Of a stretch of 61,980 nucleotides of DNA, positions 12,535-20,828 are shown piece after piece. Within the stretch, counting starts at the first letter, position 1, and every line of letters begins with the position of its first letter. This DNA comes from RUG563 sp024681215. GTDB taxonomy: Bacteria > Bacillota > Clostridia > Christensenellales > Aristaeellaceae. The translations under genes were made by a program, and so were the position numbers. The notes under the pieces were generated by a model. It was given only the letters and a program-made list of their open reading frames with translations. It did not search any database and was not told where the DNA came from. Location: positions 1 to 61,980 of the forward strand of contig JAILBG010000052.1 in NCBI GenBank assembly GCA_024681215.1. Reading direction: 5' to 3'.

Positions 12535-13761
12535 TCAGTATCCCGGCACGTTTTCAAAGAAATCGTCCTGGTTTACGTCCCCGCCCACGGCGGAGTACGC
12601 CAGGCCGAAGCGGTAGCAGCTGTACTTGCTTTCCCGGGGCTCCACCTTGAAATACTCAAACTTGCCGGTGTCCGCATTTTTCTGCCCGGATTCGTGCTGG
12701 GATACGTGCATGCCGTAGGCGATTTCCGCCATCTCATAGCCCGTTTTCCCGCCGAAAAATTCCATGGGCTTATCCCAGTCCATTTCGATGGGATTATCCC
12801 TGTACAGATGCAGATACAGCTTCTTCGCCTGCCAGACGCCGTATTCCTCCGCGCTTTCGGGGAAAACCGCGCTGTCCGCCGCCCGAGTGATGCAGTTGAG
12901 CAGGGAATCGGCGCAGACGCGATGGGCGCCGTGGCCGTATTCGCCGTCCACGTCGTGGCTCACCACCACCTCCGGCTTATACCGGCGCAGCAGCGTCACC
13001 ACCCATTTGTCAACGTTGGCTTTGCCCCATTCGGCGTAGGCGGTGCTTAGCTGCCTGGAATACTTGTCCCAGAACCCGCCGAACACCGGATAGGTCCTGA
13101 CGCCCATTTCCCACAGGCCGTTGAGCAGCTCGCTGCGGCGCATTTCCGTGGATTTGGAATTGGTGCCGCAGGTCAGGTACGCCACCACCACCTGCATCTG
13201 CCTTTCCCCGGCGTAGTACGGAATGGTGCCGCCGAAAAAGAGGATCTCATCGTCGGGGTGGCCGGTGAGCACCAGCAGATCCGCCTTTTCCGGGGCGGGC
13301 TGCCATTGCTGCACCCAGCCGGGCACCTCCCCTTCCCCGAAGGCGAAAAATTCGGTGATGTTGAAAATGATGGCCTTGTCCACCTGGGGCTTGATGCGGA
13401 TGGTTTTCTCCCCATCCGGCAGGGGCGCGTACTCATGGGCGTACGCCCCCGGGCTTTCATACACCGTCACCCACTGCCCGCCGCGCCGGGCCTGGATCTC
13501 CCAAGGATACAGCTTGGTGCCGAAGCAGACGTACACGCCGTACATGGGCGCGGGCGACTCCACCTCCACCCACGGGTTCCGTGCCGTTTCGGTAATATTG
13601 GGCGTGGACCAGTCCCGGTCGGTCATGCGCTCCACCCGGAAGGCCTTGGGGCTGACGGTAAAGGTGCACTGCGCGGTGATTTCCTGCGCCTCCTCCCCCC
13701 AGGCGGGAACGGAAAGCAGCAGGGCCATGAGCGCAAAGACGAGCAGCCAGCGGTATTTCAT
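12535..13761 (-). CDS. Exported PIG-L family deacetylase with N-terminal beta-sandwich-like region
   Basis: Protein of 408 residues with a signal peptide (about 1–22). Residues about 30–145 look like a discoidin/F5-F8-type beta sandwich. The PIG-L domain begins near 160 with the zinc motif H168-P-D-D171-E172 and continues with the later HDVDGEYGHGAHR segment that supplies the third metal ligand and active-site residues. PIG-L enzymes remove acetyl groups from GlcNAc-containing substrates, and an exported form suggests a surface or dietary glycan substrate. ATG at 13761 follows a GGAGGAT site. It is expressed ahead of the VanX-like gene, and both are envelope enzymes. Confidence 0.85.
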   Translation of the reverse strand: MKYRWLLVFALMALLLSVPAWGEEAQEITAQCTFTVSPKAFRVERMTDRDWSTPNITETARNPWVEVESPAPMYGVYVCFGTKLYPWEIQARRGGQWVTVYESPGAYAHEYAPLPDGEKTIRIKPQVDKAIIFNITEFFAFGEGEVPGWVQQWQPAPEKADLLVLTGHPDDEILFFGGTIPYYAGERQMQVVVAYLTCGTNSKSTEMRRSELLNGLWEMGVRTYPVFGGFWDKYSRQLSTAYAEWGKANVDKWVVTLLRRYKPEVVVSHDVDGEYGHGAHRVCADSLLNCITRAADSAVFPESAEEYGVWQAKKLYLHLYRDNPIEMDWDKPMEFFGGKTGYEMAEIAYGMHVSQHESGQKNADTGKFEYFKVEPRESKYSCYRFGLAYSAVGGDVNQDDFFENVPGY

Positions 13762-13790
13762 TCTTCGATCCTCCGAACAGCGATTCCCTG

Positions 13791-13824
13791 AAAAAAGCCT
13801 GCCGCGCCGGTGGGCGCAGCAGGC
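13791..13824 (-). terminator. Intrinsic terminator of ispH–rpsA
   Basis: On the minus strand GCCTGC/GCAGGC (13824–13797) encloses a further GCGCC/GGCGC pairing and is followed by six T (13796–13791). It stands between the end of the fusion gene and the PIG-L gene. Confidence 0.85.
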
Positions 13825-13838
13825 GAAAAACCGTTTTC

Positions 13839-15977
13839 TTATTCGGCGTCGGCAGGCGTTTCCGCTGCGGGCGCGGCTTCTTCCGCGGGGGCTTCCTCAA
13901 CGGGAGCTTCTTCCGCGGGCGCTTCCGCATAGGCGCCGGCCGCGGCCATGGCGTCCTTGATGCTCAGGCTGATGCGCTTGGCTTCGGGATCCACCGCCAG
14001 TACCTTCACCAGCACGGGCTGGCCCACCTGCAGCACGTCTTCCACCTTTTCGATCCGGGTGGGGGCGCACTGGGAAATATGCACCAGGCCGTCCACGCCG
14101 GGCTCCAGCTCGATGAACGCGCCGAAGGGACGGATGCGCACCACATTGCGCTCCAGCACGGTGCCGACGGGGTACTTTTCTTCGATGTTGTCCCAGGGCT
14201 TGGGCTGCAGCTGCTTGTAGCCCAGCTGGATGCGTTCCCGCTCCCGGTCCAGGGAAAGGATCTTCACTTCCACTTCCTGGTTGATGCTCAGCACGTCGCT
14301 GGGATGGCCCACGCGGCTCCAGGCCATATCGGTGATATGGATCAGGCCGTCCACGCCGCCCAGGTCCACGAAAGCGCCGAAATCGGCGAACCGGCGCACG
14401 ATGCCCTTCACCACGGCGCCTTCTTCCAGGCGATCCCACGCGGCGGCCTTCTTGGCGGCGGATTCTTCGGCGATGACCTGCTTGCGGCTGGCCACGATGC
14501 GCTTCTTCTGCTTATCCACGTCGATGATCTTCAGCTTCATGTTCTGGCCCACGAACTGATCGATCTTTTCCACGTAGCGGGGCGCCAGCTGGGACGCGGG
14601 CACGAAGGCGCGGATGCCGCCCTCCACCTGAGCCAGCAGGCCGCCCTTGACGGCTTCCTTGCCCACGGCGTCCACATATTCGTTGTTCTCATACTTTTCC
14701 ATCAGCGCATCCCACACCTTGCGGTTGACGATGTTGCGCTGGGAAAGCAGGACGTTGCCTTCGCCGTCGTTGACCTTGACGACCTCGACCTCGATTTCGT
14801 CACCGAGCTTCACGTCCTTTTCCACCATGTCGGAGCGCTTGATCAGCCCATCGGACTTGTAGCCGATGTTGACGCACACTTCGTCATCGGAGATCTGCAC
14901 CACGGTGCCGGTGACGGTCTGGCCCGGGCGGATGCGAACCACGGTCTTTTCAATGTCCTCCATGGTCAGGGCCTGGCTGTCGCCGGCTTCCTGGGGCTCC
15001 GCAGCGGCAGGGGCTTCCTGCGCTTCGGCGGCGGGGGCTTCCTGCACTTCCGGGGTTTCCGGGGCGGCGGGAGCTTCCTGCTCAGCGGGGGCATTGATGA
15101 CGGGTTCCTGGGGTTCCTGGTCGATGTGTTCCATGTCGTTCATGCGTGTGACAACCTCCTTAAATGACCAATCCGGTGTGGATGCGCCGGCGGCTATTCC
15201 TATGTGATGTTTGTGGATATCTGCAAAGTGCGGCGGGATTTCCTCCGCACGTTCCACCAGGATCGTCCGCGGGCAGATCGCCCGGCAGATCTCATACAGC
15301 TTGCGGGTGTTGGCGCTGTTTTTTCCGCCCACCACCACCATGGCGTCCATTTCCCGGGCCAGCTCCCGGGCCTCCGTCTGGCGGTTGCGGGTGGCGGGGC
15401 AAACGGTGCACCGGACGCTGAGGCGCGGGATCTTTTCCCGCAGGATCTGCGTGATGCGTTCCCAGGCCTCCATGGAAAACGTGGTCTGGGATACGGCCAG
15501 GGCTTCCTCCATAGGCGGCAATGCCGCGGCCTCTTCCTCCGTGCCCACGATGTGGCATTCTCCCGGGCACCAGCCCGCCGTGCCCTGCACCTCGGGATGC
15601 TCCGGCTCTCCCACCAGGATCACCGGCACGCCCTTTTCGCCGCTTTCCCGGACGATCCGGTGCAGCGCCCGGACCGACGCGCAGGTGCAGTCCCGGACGA
15701 TCAGGCCCCTTTCGCGGCACTTTTTTTCCACCTCCGGGGCCACCCCGTGGCTCCGCAGAAGGATCATGGCGCCGCTTTCCGCATCCTCCAGCCGGTCGAT
15801 GGGGATCACGCCCTCCCGGCGCAGCGCCTCCACCGCCTCGGGATTGTGGATCACCGCGCCCAGGGAATAGCACCTGAGCCCTTTTTCCCGGGCTTCCCCC
15901 GCCGCGGCGTGGGCTTCCTCCACGGCCTTGCGCACTCCGGCGCAATACCCGGCGTACCGCGCGATCTTACACGGCAC
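13839..15977 (-). CDS. ispH-rpsA: IspH–RpsA fusion: HMBPP reductase and 30S ribosomal protein S1
   Basis: One 712-residue frame joins two proteins. Residues about 1–278 are IspH (last step of the MEP isoprenoid pathway, an Fe-S enzyme): C12 in GYCAGVRKAV, a second Cys in CTCASV, the third in TVCPATRNRQ, plus QTTFS and AGASTPDWSFKEV. An Ala/Glu/Pro-rich linker (about 280–335) leads to four S1 domains (about 340–690; FADFGAFVDLGGVDGL and RPFGAFIELEPGVDGL are the two clearest). The longest frame starts at a TTG at 15995, but a GGGGTGG sequence lies about 7 bases before the GTG at 15977, and this start puts the first cluster Cys at residue 12 as in E. coli IspH. The same fusion is known in other Clostridia. 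An internal ATG near 15143 could give free S1, which cannot be judged here. Confidence 0.93.
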   Translation of the reverse strand: MPCKIARYAGYCAGVRKAVEEAHAAAGEAREKGLRCYSLGAVIHNPEAVEALRREGVIPIDRLEDAESGAMILLRSHGVAPEVEKKCRERGLIVRDCTCASVRALHRIVRESGEKGVPVILVGEPEHPEVQGTAGWCPGECHIVGTEEEAAALPPMEEALAVSQTTFSMEAWERITQILREKIPRLSVRCTVCPATRNRQTEARELAREMDAMVVVGGKNSANTRKLYEICRAICPRTILVERAEEIPPHFADIHKHHIGIAAGASTPDWSFKEVVTRMNDMEHIDQEPQEPVINAPAEQEAPAAPETPEVQEAPAAEAQEAPAAAEPQEAGDSQALTMEDIEKTVVRIRPGQTVTGTVVQISDDEVCVNIGYKSDGLIKRSDMVEKDVKLGDEIEVEVVKVNDGEGNVLLSQRNIVNRKVWDALMEKYENNEYVDAVGKEAVKGGLLAQVEGGIRAFVPASQLAPRYVEKIDQFVGQNMKLKIIDVDKQKKRIVASRKQVIAEESAAKKAAAWDRLEEGAVVKGIVRRFADFGAFVDLGGVDGLIHITDMAWSRVGHPSDVLSINQEVEVKILSLDRERERIQLGYKQLQPKPWDNIEEKYPVGTVLERNVVRIRPFGAFIELEPGVDGLVHISQCAPTRIEKVEDVLQVGQPVLVKVLAVDPEAKRISLSIKDAMAAAGAYAEAPAEEAPVEEAPAEEAAPAAETPADAE

Positions 15978-16112
15978 CGGAACACCACCCCACAATACGA
16001 GCGAATATAATAGGTTTCGCCGCTCATCCTGTTTTTCCTGCCGGCGGGAAAAAAATATTTAAAATTTTTTGCAGGAACTTACAAATCCGCTTTTTCCCGG
16101 CTGTCCGCATGG

Positions 16113-16147
16113 AAAAAGCGCCCCGGAGCCGCCGCCCCGGGAAGCGC
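16113..16147 (-). terminator. Intrinsic terminator of the TIGR04086-like gene
   Basis: On the minus strand AGCGC…CCGG pairs with CCGG…GCGCT (16147–16118) and is followed by TTTTT. It separates the small membrane protein gene from ispH–rpsA. Confidence 0.7.
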
Positions 16148-16162
16148 TGTTTCAGGCCCGCT

Positions 16163-16582
16163 TCATGCGGATTTCGCTTTGGGCTGCATCCCGGCGCGCA
16201 GCATGCCGGTAAGGCCGCCCGCCGCCGCGCCCATCCCCAGATCCAGGGCGTAGGCCAGGGGCTCGAACCGCTGGCCGGACAGCAGCGCGTACAGCAGCAC
16301 GCCCAGGCCCATGTACGCAAGCCCCACGCCGATCCCCCGGCGGGGCCCCGCGCTCTCTCCCCGGGGCACCGCCGCGCAGGCGCCCGCCGCCACGGCCCCG
16401 GCCTTGATCAGCTGATTGACGATGCGCACGAAGCGGTCCTCCATATCGGTAAGGGCGATGACCACCGCAAACAGGCAGACCGCCGCCGCCGTCACCGCCA
16501 CCGCCGTCAGGATCCCCCGGGCCAGGGCCGTCCTTCCCTTGCCCGCGCTTTTCTTCCGTCTGCGTGCCGTATACTGCGTCAT
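16163..16582 (-). CDS. TIGR04086-family small membrane protein
   Basis: Protein of 139 residues with a basic N terminus (ARRRKK) and four hydrophobic segments (about 22–45, 58–75, 84–102, 108–130) rich in Gly and Ala, as in the TIGR04086/YrzE-type membrane proteins of Firmicutes. Its function is unknown. It lies 50 bases downstream of the CCA-enzyme gene and is probably co-transcribed with it. The match is by size and topology, so the family label is likely rather than certain. Confidence 0.65.
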   Translation of the reverse strand: MTQYTARRRKKSAGKGRTALARGILTAVAVTAAAVCLFAVVIALTDMEDRFVRIVNQLIKAGAVAAGACAAVPRGESAGPRRGIGVGLAYMGLGVLLYALLSGQRFEPLAYALDLGMGAAAGGLTGMLRAGMQPKAKSA

Positions 16583-16632
16583 GCTTCACGCCTCCCGCCG
16601 TTTTTTCTATGGATATGCGGCGGGCGGCGCCT

Positions 16633-17865
16633 TCATGCGTTCAGGAACCTCCGGGCCTGGGCGAGCAGCGCGTCCCGTTCGTTGGGCGTTTCCCCGCGCA
16701 CCACCAATAAAAGCAGCCGGTCCAGCATCCGTCCGATCCCGGGTCCGCTGAGCCCCAGGGCCGAAAGGTCCCGGCCGTTCACCGTCAGGTCCCGCAGGGT
16801 ATGGCAGGCGTGCTCCCGGAGCAGTTCCCGCCGCCTTTCCTCCGCCAGCGCGGCGTCCCGCCCGGCGGCGTCCGGGTCCTCCCCGGCGGCGATCCTGTCC
16901 GCCTTCTGCAGCGCGATCAGGCTTTCCAGGCACTCCGGCCCCACCCGCGCCAGCATTTCCCACGCGTTCCCGGGCGTCACCCGGACCGGGGCGTTCATGA
17001 CCAGCGCCGCCGTGCGCTCCTGAAGACGGTTCGACGCCTTCAGCTCCTTCATGACGGCCCGGGCCGCGTCCATCCCCAGGTCCATGAGCAGCGCCGCCCA
17101 GCGGACCGTTTCCTCCCCCGGCGCCGCATCCACCCGGCGGCAGGCGCGCGTCCAGGCCGGGCCCTGCGCCGATTCCCTGAGATCCGGGACCGCCGCGGCG
17201 ATCACCTCCGGATAGTCCGCCAGCACCCGCCCGGCATCCTTCCCCAGCAACAGCCCGCCCATTTCCACGGCGATCCGCTCCCGGCTGATTATTTTCAGCT
17301 GTTCCCGGCATTTCCGGACGGCCCGGGCCGTTTTTTCCTCGATGGGGAACCCCAGCCGCGCGGAAAAGCGCAGCGCCCGCAGGATGCGCAGCGCGTCCTC
17401 CGAAAAGCGCGCTTCCGCCTCGCCCACGCACCGGACGACGCCCCGGCGGCAGTCTTCCCGGCCTCCAAAGGGATCTGCGATGCCCCGACGGGGGGAATAG
17501 GCCATGGCGTTGATGGTGAAATCCCGGCGGGAAAGATCCTCCTCGATCCGGTCCGTAAAGCGCACGGAATCAGGGTGGCGGCCGTCGGAATAAGCGCCGT
17601 CCACCCGGAAAGCGGTGATCTCCAGGGGCATGCCGGATAGAATCACCGTCAGCGTGCCGTGCTGCACGCCGGTTTCGACGGTCCTTTCCTCCCGGAATAC
17701 CCGCTGCATATCCGCCGGGGAAGCCGCGGTGCAGATGTCGTAATCGTGGGGCGCCGCGCCCAGCACCCAGTCCCGCACGCAGCCGCCCACCACATAGGAA
17801 GCGAACCCCGCTTCCTCCAGCATTTCCAGCGCCCGGGCGACGGGCTGCGGCAGCTCAAAACGCAT
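16633..17865 (-). CDS. cca: CCA tRNA nucleotidyltransferase (class II)
   Basis: Cytoplasmic enzyme of 410 residues that builds or repairs the 3'-CCA of tRNA. The nucleotidyltransferase head is clear: GG at 27–28 and R31-D32 in GGCVRDWVLG, then the metal-binding D41 and D43 in HDYDI, followed by RRDFTINAMAY and the RILRALRFSARLGF neck. The body region, where many Firmicutes homologues carry an HD domain, reads RWAALLMDLG without the His-Asp pair, so phosphohydrolase activity is unlikely. A poly(A) polymerase role cannot be excluded, but size and family favour Cca. GGGGAGG precedes the ATG. Confidence 0.9.
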   Translation of the reverse strand: MRFELPQPVARALEMLEEAGFASYVVGGCVRDWVLGAAPHDYDICTAASPADMQRVFREERTVETGVQHGTLTVILSGMPLEITAFRVDGAYSDGRHPDSVRFTDRIEEDLSRRDFTINAMAYSPRRGIADPFGGREDCRRGVVRCVGEAEARFSEDALRILRALRFSARLGFPIEEKTARAVRKCREQLKIISRERIAVEMGGLLLGKDAGRVLADYPEVIAAAVPDLRESAQGPAWTRACRRVDAAPGEETVRWAALLMDLGMDAARAVMKELKASNRLQERTAALVMNAPVRVTPGNAWEMLARVGPECLESLIALQKADRIAAGEDPDAAGRDAALAEERRRELLREHACHTLRDLTVNGRDLSALGLSGPGIGRMLDRLLLLVVRGETPNERDALLAQARRFLNA

Positions 17866-17908
17866 AGAAAATTCCTCCCCGTCCTCATCTTAATCGTTCC
17901 CGTTTGCC

Positions 17909-17937
17909 TTGTCAATCCTTTGATTTCATGGTAGAAT
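17909..17937 (+). promoter_or_regulatory. Promoter of the methyltransferase–RNase–barstar operon
   Basis: TTGTCA (17909–17914), a 17-base spacer and TAGAAT (17932–17937) match sigma-A boxes at five of six positions each. Transcription would begin near 17944 and run through the Cys-cluster gene into the methyltransferase, RNase and barstar genes. No other convincing promoter is seen before 20829. Confidence 0.65.
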
Positions 17938-17982
17938 AACAGTTGATGAATGCAACGTTTATCCGCATGCGGAGGGATTGCC

Positions 17983-18465
17983 TTGGAGCCGCTGGAAGCC
18001 GTCGTCGCCGCCCGGGCCCTGCTGGCCGGAAAAACGCCCCTGAAAAATGGCTGCGGGCGGTATTGCGGCGCGGCCTGCTGCCAGAGCGACGAGGACGGCC
18101 AGGGGGGCATGCTGCTTTTTCCCGGGGAGGACGCGCTGTACGATCCTCTGCCCGAAGGGTTCCGCATGGAGCGGAACGACCAGGTGCTCCCCGGGGCGAA
18201 GCTGCTGATCTGTCCAGGGGATTGCAGCCGGGATGCGCGGCCCCTGGCCTGCCGGCTGTTCCCGCTGCTGCCTGCCCGGAACGGCCCCGTGCCGGATCAA
18301 AGGGCTTGGGCGGTGTGTCCGCTGATGCGCGGGGGGCTGCGGGGCATGGATCCGGCGTTCGTTCAGGCGGTCCGGGAAGCGGGAGAGATCCTGTACGCCT
18401 GTCCGGAGCACGCGCGGTATCTGGACGCGCAGCTTGCGTTCAACGCGCTGCTCACACAGTGGTGA
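17983..18465 (+). CDS. YkgJ-like cysteine-cluster protein
   Basis: Protein of 160 residues with three Cys groups: CGRYCGAACC near the N terminus, CPGDC…RPLACRLFPLLP in the middle and a later CPL. The C…CC…RPxxCRxFP arrangement is that of the YkgJ/UPF0153 metal-binding family, of unknown function. The start is a TTG at 17983: GGAGGG lies at 17971–17976, six bases before it, whereas the ATG-type starts further upstream have no site. It is the first gene of the operon and ends 18 bases before the methyltransferase gene. Confidence 0.65.
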   Translation: MEPLEAVVAARALLAGKTPLKNGCGRYCGAACCQSDEDGQGGMLLFPGEDALYDPLPEGFRMERNDQVLPGAKLLICPGDCSRDARPLACRLFPLLPARNGPVPDQRAWAVCPLMRGGLRGMDPAFVQAVREAGEILYACPEHARYLDAQLAFNALLTQW

Positions 18466-18483
18466 GGAAGGAAGGGAGATACG

Positions 18484-19707
18484 ATGCGCTGGGTACAAAC
18501 GGTGTGCCGCCGGGAGATCCACGGGGACGGAAAAAGCGGCGAGATCACGGTCCGGGACGCCCGGGGGGATTTTTCGCCCTGGCACGGCCAGGCCGCCTGC
18601 GTGTATATGGACCCGCCTTTCATGACGGGCGAAGACTTTTATCTGCACATGCGGGTGGGCGAAGCGGGCTGGGAAACCGGCAAGGACGCCCTGGCGCTGC
18701 CCGCCTACCGGGATAAGTACGAAAGCCGGGAGGCCTACCTGGCCATGCTTCGGGACGCGGTGGAAAACGCCAGGGCCCTGCTCCGGGAGGACGGATCCAT
18801 GTTCCTGCACCTGGACTGCCGCGCCGCCGCCCACGCCCGCCTCCTGTGCGACGGAATCTTCGGTGAAAGCAATTTCGTCAACGAGATCATCTGGGCCTAC
18901 CAGTCCGGCGGCCGCAGCATGAAGCGCTTTTCCCGCAAGCACGACGTGATCCTTTTTTACCGCAAATCCCGCCGCCAGTATTTTGATATCGCTTCCGTGC
19001 CCCTGCCCCGCAGCGAGAACCGGCAGAACCACATGCGCAAATGCGTGGACGAGGACGGGCGCACTTACCGCACCATCCAGTCCGGCGGCAAGACCTATAC
19101 CTATTACGACGACGATCCGGTGTATCCCGGCGACGTGTGGGCGGACGTGAGCCACCTGCAGCAGAAGGATCCCCAGCGCACCGGCTACGACACCCAGAAG
19201 CCCCAGGCGCTGCTCAGCCGCATCATCCGCTGCGCCTCCCGCCCGGGAGACCTGGCGGCGGATCTGTTTTCCGGCAGCGGCACCACCGCGGTGACCGCGG
19301 CCCAGGAGGAGCGGCGGTTCCTGGCGTCCGACCTGTGCCCGCTGGCCCTCACCGTCGCCCGCAAGCGCCTGCTGGGCACCGCCATGACCGTATCGGCGCC
19401 CACATTGGAAACCCCCGCCTTCCTCAGCGCCCAGATCATCCCCGGCATCGCCTATCACGACGTGCGGCTCATGGATTACGCCCCGGACACGGGCGCCGTG
19501 CGGGGCCTGGACGCGGTGGACCAATGGTCCGTGGGCTTCCTCAGGGACGGCGTTTTCTATGCCCAGGCCAACGCCGCCCGGCGCAAGCAGACCCCGGCGC
19601 TTCCGTCCCTGCTGCAGTTGCCCCAGCTGCGGGGCACCCCCGCCATCCTGATTTCGGACGTGTACGGCGAACGCCGCCTGTGGCGACTTGAGGAGGACGA
19701 GCCATGA
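18484..19707 (+). CDS. Orphan site-specific DNA methyltransferase (beta class, N6-A or N4-C)
   Basis: Protein of 407 residues. The catalytic motif DPPF (43–46) comes before the S-adenosylmethionine motif DLFSGSGTTA (260–269), the order of the beta class of amino-methyltransferases, which modify adenine-N6 or cytosine-N4. The region between them (ESNFVNEIIWAYQSGGRS, then a KHDVILFY stretch) matches the family. About 110 residues follow motif I and end in a segment not obviously catalytic. No restriction endonuclease or specificity subunit lies nearby, so it is an orphan enzyme. Its end overlaps the next gene as ATGA, coupling it to the exported RNase. The recognition site cannot be read from sequence. 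Confidence 0.88.
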   Translation: MRWVQTVCRREIHGDGKSGEITVRDARGDFSPWHGQAACVYMDPPFMTGEDFYLHMRVGEAGWETGKDALALPAYRDKYESREAYLAMLRDAVENARALLREDGSMFLHLDCRAAAHARLLCDGIFGESNFVNEIIWAYQSGGRSMKRFSRKHDVILFYRKSRRQYFDIASVPLPRSENRQNHMRKCVDEDGRTYRTIQSGGKTYTYYDDDPVYPGDVWADVSHLQQKDPQRTGYDTQKPQALLSRIIRCASRPGDLAADLFSGSGTTAVTAAQEERRFLASDLCPLALTVARKRLLGTAMTVSAPTLETPAFLSAQIIPGIAYHDVRLMDYAPDTGAVRGLDAVDQWSVGFLRDGVFYAQANAARRKQTPALPSLLQLPQLRGTPAILISDVYGERRLWRLEEDEP

Positions 19708-20528
19708 AAAAGAATCCCTGGCTGAAGCGGCTGCTGCTGGTGCTGGCGGCGCTGGCGCTGTTTTTCGCGGTGCGGGAGGCAGCGCCCCGGTTCCTGGGCG
19801 GCGCGCCCGCAGCCCCCGCCGCCGGCGCCCAGGCGGAGCAGAAGCCCTTCCAGACCCTGAAAAAAGGCGGCTCCGGGGCGGAGGTGCGCAAGGCCCAGGA
19901 AGCCCTCAAATCCCTGGGCTATTACGGCGGCCGCACGGACGGCAATTTCAGCCGCGCCTTTGAGGAGGCCGTTATTGCCTTCCAGAAGGATTTCGGCCTG
20001 ACGCAGGACGGGAAGATCGACGAGGAAACCTATCTTCTCCTCCTTTCCGAACTGCCCGCCGCCTCCCCGTCCCCCGCGCCGGACCCCGTGGAAAAGAAGC
20101 CCACCGCCGCGCCGGGCAGGCCCACGGCGGCCCCCGCGCCGTCCACCGCGCCCACGGAGGAGCCCTTCGTCGTGCAGTACGAGGATTATTCCGACAAGGA
20201 CCACGTGGCCGCGTACCTCCATCTGTTCGGCGAGCTGCCCCCCAATTACATCACCAAGAAGGAAGCCACGGAGCTGGGCTGGGTGAACAGCTGGGGCAAC
20301 CTGTGGAAGGTGGCCCCGGAAATGAGCATCGGCGGCGATTACTTCGGCAACTATGAAGGCCAGCTGCCCACGGCCCGGGGCCGGAAGTACTACGAATGCG
20401 ATATCGACTACGATCCCCGGGAAAACGGCGGCCGGCGCAACGGCAAGCGCATCATTTACAGCAACGACGGGCTGATCTTCTACACCGAAGATCACTACAA
20501 CACCTTTGAGGAGATCACGTTCCAATGA
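19704..20528 (+). CDS. Exported barnase-type ribonuclease with peptidoglycan-binding domain
   Basis: Protein of 274 residues in three parts. An N-terminal signal or anchor (8–23) is followed by a peptidoglycan-binding-1 domain (about 50–115, with GSGAEVRKAQEALKSLGYY), a Pro/Ala/Ser linker (117–153) and a barnase domain (160–274). All barnase catalytic positions can be aligned by eye: K185 (NYITKKEA, barnase K27), E231 (YYECDIDY, E73), R249 (GKRIIYS, R87) and H264 (TEDHYNTF, H102), so it should be an active guanyl-specific RNase outside the membrane. It overlaps both neighbours by 4 bases, and the barstar gene follows. A secreted nutritional RNase or an antagonistic toxin are both possible. 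Confidence 0.92.
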   Translation: MKKNPWLKRLLLVLAALALFFAVREAAPRFLGGAPAAPAAGAQAEQKPFQTLKKGGSGAEVRKAQEALKSLGYYGGRTDGNFSRAFEEAVIAFQKDFGLTQDGKIDEETYLLLLSELPAASPSPAPDPVEKKPTAAPGRPTAAPAPSTAPTEEPFVVQYEDYSDKDHVAAYLHLFGELPPNYITKKEATELGWVNSWGNLWKVAPEMSIGGDYFGNYEGQLPTARGRKYYECDIDYDPRENGGRRNGKRIIYSNDGLIFYTEDHYNTFEEITFQ

Positions 20529-20812
20529 AAAGAGTACAGCTTTCCGCCGCCCGGTGGCTTTCCGCCGCCCAGGCCCACGTGGCCCTTGCCGCCGCGCTGG
20601 ATTTTCCGGAATACTACGGGAAGAACCTGGACGCCCTGCACGACTGCCTCACCGACCTGGACGATACTCAGCTGGTGATCGAGGACTGCGCCGCGGCCGC
20701 CCGGCAGATCGAGAACTGGGGCGGCTTCCTCAGCGTATTTTTCGATTCCGCCGCGGAGAACCCCCGGCTGCAGATCCGGCTGCTGCCCGGCAACGGGGAT
20801 TACGGGGACTGA
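20525..20812 (+). CDS. Barstar-family RNase inhibitor
   Basis: Protein of 95 residues, the size of barstar. The segment DFPEYYGKNLDALHDCLTDL aligns directly with barstar helix 2 and its loop; the barnase-contacting Asp35 and Asp39 equivalents are present, while the Trp38 equivalent is His. There is no signal peptide, so it stays in the cytoplasm and protects the cell from RNase that has not been exported. ATG lies inside the RNase stop region (ATGA), keeping toxin and inhibitor synthesis linked. Confidence 0.92.
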   Translation: MKRVQLSAARWLSAAQAHVALAAALDFPEYYGKNLDALHDCLTDLDDTQLVIEDCAAAARQIENWGGFLSVFFDSAAENPRLQIRLLPGNGDYGD

Positions 20813-20828
20813 CGAAAAGAGGTTATTC

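Noticed and set aside
18484..19707. A restriction-modification system
   Set aside because: No endonuclease or specificity gene lies on either side; the neighbours are a Cys-cluster protein and an RNase.
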